Shown here one piece after another: positions 15,482-18,504 of a DNA stretch of 18,504 bases. Origin of the DNA: Deltaproteobacteria bacterium (GTDB lineage: Bacteria > Desulfobacterota > Desulfobulbia > Desulfobulbales > Desulfobulbaceae); NCBI GenBank assembly GCA_024277485.1, contig JAJRVA010000257.1:1-18504 (forward strand), in the 5' to 3' direction. The notes beneath the pieces were generated by a model. The model saw nothing but the letters and a program-made list of their open reading frames with translations. It did no database searches and had not been told where the DNA came from. Position 1 is the first letter of the stretch, and every line of letters begins with the position of its first letter. The translations under genes and the position numbers were made by a program.

Positions 15482-16750
15482 GAGCAGAGAAAACCGCTCC
15501 CAGAAATCCGGAAAAGACTTGACCACGCACTCTTCACCGGTTATCTCGACCCCCTGGACACGGAGACCTGCAACAGCGAAACACATGGCGATCCGGTGGT
15601 CATGATAGGACTCGATGGTTGCACCGTGCAGGTTAGTACCACTTGCACGGCCGTGGATGATCATCCGGTCCTGCTCCTCCTCGACCTCGGCCCCCATCTT
15701 GCGCAGCTCAGTCACCATGGCGCTGATACGGTCGCACTCCTTAATGCGCAGATGGGCGATATTGGTGATCACTGTCGTCCCCTCGGCAAAGGCAGCCACA
15801 ATGGCCAGGGTCGGGGCCACGTCGGGCATGTTGCCCATGTCCACCTCTATTCCCGCAAGTCTGTCTGGTCCCTGGACCGTTATGCCATGCCCGGTCTGGT
15901 GAACCTGGCAGCCCATCCTGGCCAGCAGCGGCACCAGGTTGGCATCACCCTGCAGGGACGGCACCGGCACATTGGCAACTGTTACCCGGCCGCCGGTAAC
16001 GGCTGCGGCAGCCCAGAAATAAGATGCGCCGGACGCATCGCCCTCAATTCTGTATTCACGGGCCTGGTACCTGCCCCGCGGTATTCTGAAGGAATCAAGC
16101 GTTGGCGCCGCCTCACCGCTGACGCCGAACGCGGCCATGACCTCCATGGTCATCTCCACGTAAGGTTTTGACAGGACTTCGCCCAGCACCGTGAGTTCTG
16201 CTGTCTTCCCGGCATAGGGAGCAACCAGGAGCAGAGAGGAAAGGTACTGGCTGGATTTCCCCTCCGGCAGGATGGTTTTCCCGCCATCTATTCCGTCCGC
16301 CTCAATGGTCAGGGGGGGGCAGCCGTTATCCGCATCACTTCTGATATTGACTCCCCAGCCCTGCAGCGCCTGCATGAGCGGTGCAATAGGCCGCTCCGAC
16401 ATTCTGGGGTCGCCGGTTATATGAAAAATGCCATGGCCCAGTGACGCGACCGAGGTGAGAAAACGGGTGACGGTGCCGTTGTTTCCTAAAAACATATCTC
16501 CAGCCGGTTCACGGATCCTGCCTCCCGAACCATGCACCACCCACGCAGCAACATTGCTGTCCTCGATATCAATCCCCATGGCCTGCAGTGCACCTATGGT
16601 ATAACTGGTATCCTCACTTGTCAGCGGACCGACAAGCGTTGATGTCCCCTCAGCCAGGGCCGCGGCAATCAGGGCCCGCTGGGTAATACTCTTGGAGCCC
16701 GGCACCTCCACGGTGGCGTCTATTTTCTCGACTGGTCTGATCCGTTTCAT
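15470..16750 (-). CDS. aroA: 3-phosphoshikimate 1-carboxyvinyltransferase (EPSP synthase)
   Basis: It joins phosphoenolpyruvate to shikimate 3-phosphate in the sixth step of the chorismate pathway, in the cytoplasm. I take the ATG at 16750 (426 residues), because the frame's further 16 codons upstream lack family similarity. Conserved blocks are VPGSKSITQRALI (Lys20, Ser21), FLGNNGTVTRF (88-97), LPEGKSSQYLSSLLL, DASGASYFWAAAA, NMPDVAPTLA (catalytic Asp), RIKECDRI (Glu) and YHDHRIAM. The active-site loop, usually GNAGTAMRP, reads GNNGTVTRF here, so Pro101 of E. coli is replaced by Phe. aroE lies upstream on the same strand but is separated by a DNA methyltransferase gene. The 200-base gap before aroA contains no strong promoter that I can see. 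Confidence 0.95.
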   Translation of the reverse strand: MKRIRPVEKIDATVEVPGSKSITQRALIAAALAEGTSTLVGPLTSEDTSYTIGALQAMGIDIEDSNVAAWVVHGSGGRIREPAGDMFLGNNGTVTRFLTSVASLGHGIFHITGDPRMSERPIAPLMQALQGWGVNIRSDADNGCPPLTIEADGIDGGKTILPEGKSSQYLSSLLLVAPYAGKTAELTVLGEVLSKPYVEMTMEVMAAFGVSGEAAPTLDSFRIPRGRYQAREYRIEGDASGASYFWAAAAVTGGRVTVANVPVPSLQGDANLVPLLARMGCQVHQTGHGITVQGPDRLAGIEVDMGNMPDVAPTLAIVAAFAEGTTVITNIAHLRIKECDRISAMVTELRKMGAEVEEEQDRMIIHGRASGTNLHGATIESYHDHRIAMCFAVAGLRVQGVEITGEECVVKSFPDFWERFSLLSVG

Positions 16751-16952
16751 CTGTAAAGCTGTTATTCTAAATTTATACAGTAGCCTTTTGGCCGGCAAAA
16801 GAAAAATTCTTGAGAAATTTCATTTCGTTACTTATTGTATCCATTTTTTGTTCTGCACTTTCGCTCCCGAAACCTGTCAGTCAAGAAAAGCTTCTCTGAA
16901 TAGAAAAAGCCCGACCCGATTTCTTTACTCCGCACGCCCAATTAGCCAACGC

Positions 16953-17981
16953 CTACAGTTCGACAAACTCATATTCAGGTTTGGGAGTACAGGGATCTCC
17001 GGTAAAAGTACTGATCTTGTCAACTGTTGCCTTGATTGCGTGCTCGGATTGATCTATGCCAACCCATTTCCTGTTGAGCAGATGTGCTGACTTGAGTGTT
17101 GTTCCCGAGCCACAGAAGCAATCAAGAACCATACTCCCCTGACGAGAAGACGTGCGGATGATTAAATCCAGCATATCGGAATTTTTTTCTGTCGGATATG
17201 TCGGGTATTGAGGATCTTTGTATGTCCAGATATCCTGTACCCTTTTTCCTTCCCGTTCATCTGCAAAAATTATTTTTCTTGGATTTCCTGTCCTGGACCA
17301 CTCTATCAAGCCATCCCTGTCCCATTGCTCCAATGTTTCAACATCTGTTCTCCAGTGCCGCCCCCTTGGCGGCATTTTTCCCTTAAAGGGCTGATTCGAC
17401 CTGCCGTTTTCAGTCTCTCCCGGAGCGTGGATGGGGACAGTCGTATATCTTCTGCCAACTTTCATCTTTGGAAATAATTTTTTCAGATCATCTTCTGTAT
17501 ATTTTTCTTTCGGTTCGTTCCAGATTGGTTGTGATGTTTTAGAGTAAAAGAGAATGAGGTCTTTAGTATTACCGAAACCAACCCGTTTGAAATTTTTTGG
17601 GTTGCACTTTATCCTTGTGATATCATTACGAAAGTTATCAATGCCGAAAACTTCATCCATCATCACCTTGACATAATGCCCTATTTTACAGTCAATGTGC
17701 AGATAGAGCGATCCCCTCTCTGAGAGCAGTTCTTTGAGTAACTCCAACCGTTGCCGCAAAAAGGCAATAAACTCCTTTCCAACACGTTTGTCTGAGTAGG
17801 CGATATCCCCGTTCCGGGTATGACTGACAGTGGAAGCCCTGTCGTCTGTAAGCGTAAAAATACCATTCGTTGCAAAAGGAGGATCAATATACACCAAGTC
17901 TACCTTGCCCCTGAGATGTTTACGCTCTATCAGGTAACGAAGGCCCTCTGCATTGTCCCCTTTGATCAAAATGTTATGCAT
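16953..17981 (-). CDS. DNA adenine/cytosine-N4 methyltransferase (beta-class, solitary)
   Basis: A 342-residue site-specific DNA methyltransferase. Motif order is IV first (VDLVYIDPPF, about residues 27-36), target-recognition region in the middle, then PTYPTEKN (motif X region), and motif I last (VLDCFCGSGTT) followed by RKWVGID. That order defines the beta class (N6-adenine or N4-cytosine). It also resembles the Mod subunit of type III systems but is shorter. No restriction subunit is visible up to the window edge. The ATG at 17981 is chosen because the open frame upstream is only a shadow of aroE. It starts 22 bases after aroE with no clear ribosome site. It is visibly AT-richer than both neighbours, which suggests horizontal acquisition. 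About 150 bases after its stop hold no gene. Confidence 0.9.
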   Translation of the reverse strand: MHNILIKGDNAEGLRYLIERKHLRGKVDLVYIDPPFATNGIFTLTDDRASTVSHTRNGDIAYSDKRVGKEFIAFLRQRLELLKELLSERGSLYLHIDCKIGHYVKVMMDEVFGIDNFRNDITRIKCNPKNFKRVGFGNTKDLILFYSKTSQPIWNEPKEKYTEDDLKKLFPKMKVGRRYTTVPIHAPGETENGRSNQPFKGKMPPRGRHWRTDVETLEQWDRDGLIEWSRTGNPRKIIFADEREGKRVQDIWTYKDPQYPTYPTEKNSDMLDLIIRTSSRQGSMVLDCFCGSGTTLKSAHLLNRKWVGIDQSEHAIKATVDKISTFTGDPCTPKPEYEFVEL

Positions 17982-18003
17982 ACATTTGAACGTTGCCAGG
18001 GAT

Positions 18004-18504
18004 TTAGGTAAACCGGTGAAGGAGTATATCCCGCATGACATGGACCGGCGCCTGCCTGCCCGTCCACAGCTCAAACTGGGCAACTCCCTGGTAAAGCAGC
18101 ATGGCAAGGCCGTCAACAATTGCACAGCCTGCAGCTTCAGCCTCCTGCAGCAAACGGGTCCTGAGCGGGGCATAGACGATATCCATCACCACCCTGAACC
18201 CCGGAAGCAGTTCCCGGGCAACCGGTGTTTTTTCCATGTCCGGGACCATTCCGACAGAGGTGGTATTGACCAGCACATCCGCACGGACCTGATCAATCTT
18301 GTTCAATTCATAAAAGGGACAGCCAAGCTGACCGGCAAGTTTTACTCCCTTTGCAGCAGTACGATTGGCCAGCACAATCTCGGCGCCCGCTTCTTTCAAC
18401 CCGAAACCGATGGCCCGCGCTGCCCCGCCCGCCCCAATGACCAGTATCCTGCTCCCCTGCAGGCCGACCTGCTCCTCCAGGGCCCGGTTGGCACCGATCC
18501 AGTC
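18004..18504 (-). CDS. aroE: Shikimate dehydrogenase, C-terminal part (cut by window end)
   Basis: It reduces 3-dehydroshikimate to shikimate with NADPH, the fourth step of the chorismate pathway. Only the last 166 codons are present. The first residues (DWIGANRALE) match the stretch after the catalytic Asp. ILVIGAGGAARAIGFGL is the NADP-binding Rossmann loop, ANRT the adenosine-phosphate recognition turn, VLVNTTSVGM the family signature, and VDGLAMLLYQGVAQFELWTG the C-terminal lid. The catalytic Lys/Asp pair lies outside the window, so whether this is a single enzyme or the end of an AroD-AroE fusion cannot be told. An apparent start inside this stretch is a TTG within the coding region and is not real. 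Confidence 0.93.
   Translation of the reverse strand, partial: DWIGANRALEEQVGLQGSRILVIGAGGAARAIGFGLKEAGAEIVLANRTAAKGVKLAGQLGCPFYELNKIDQVRADVLVNTTSVGMVPDMEKTPVARELLPGFRVVMDIVYAPLRTRLLQEAEAAGCAIVDGLAMLLYQGVAQFELWTGRQAPVHVMRDILLHRFT

Noticed and set aside
17982..18173. 64-codon N-terminal extension of the DNA methyltransferase
   Set aside because: It overlaps aroE out of frame, resembles no methyltransferase N-terminus, and the ATG at 17981 is followed at once by the conserved ILIKGDN start.

Overview
The window looks like a chromosomal segment of a Gram-negative bacterium of moderate GC content, most likely a deltaproteobacterial lineage (Desulfobacterota, Desulfobulbales-like). That placement is an inference. 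It rests on the outer-membrane genes (LptD, MltA, MltB, a CsgG-like protein), the resemblance of the LptD and histidine-kinase fragments to that group, and the gene neighbourhood. No database search was run.

Layout. (1) 1-521: the 3' end of a sensor histidine kinase whose ATPase domain is split by a Lys/Pro/Val-rich insertion containing a 28-bp-arm inverted repeat. (2) 522-810: a terminator hairpin, then tRNA-Arg(ACG) on the minus strand with its own promoter. (3) 811-3736, minus strand: a radical SAM protein followed by an RNase E/G with a long basic N-terminal extension. (4) 3737-4046: a divergent promoter region. (5) 4047-11133, plus strand: a run of closely spaced genes for LptD (interrupted by an in-frame TGA), a DHH phosphoesterase, lytic transglycosylases MltB and MltA, a SAM-dependent methyltransferase and an overlapping SAM hydrolase (DUF62). 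(6) 11238-12633: a CsgG-like secreted protein and a small secreted protein, convergent on a shared terminator. (7) 12878-15481, plus strand: a CPA2-type cation/proton antiporter with a TrkA-N domain, then a DUF389 membrane protein. (8) 15470-18504, minus strand: aroE (partial), a visibly AT-richer DNA methyltransferase, and aroA. aroA and the DUF389 gene overlap tail to tail.

How the genes work together. The 4-9.6 kb block is envelope building: LPS insertion plus peptidoglycan turnover. rng and tRNA-Arg belong to RNA metabolism. aroE and aroA are consecutive-pathway shikimate enzymes, with a probably acquired methyltransferase between them.

Most notable points: the premature TGA in lptD, normally an essential or near-essential gene; the large in-frame palindrome inside the kinase; and the DNA methyltransferase inserted in the aro cluster. 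I did not find a complete new defence or mobile system.
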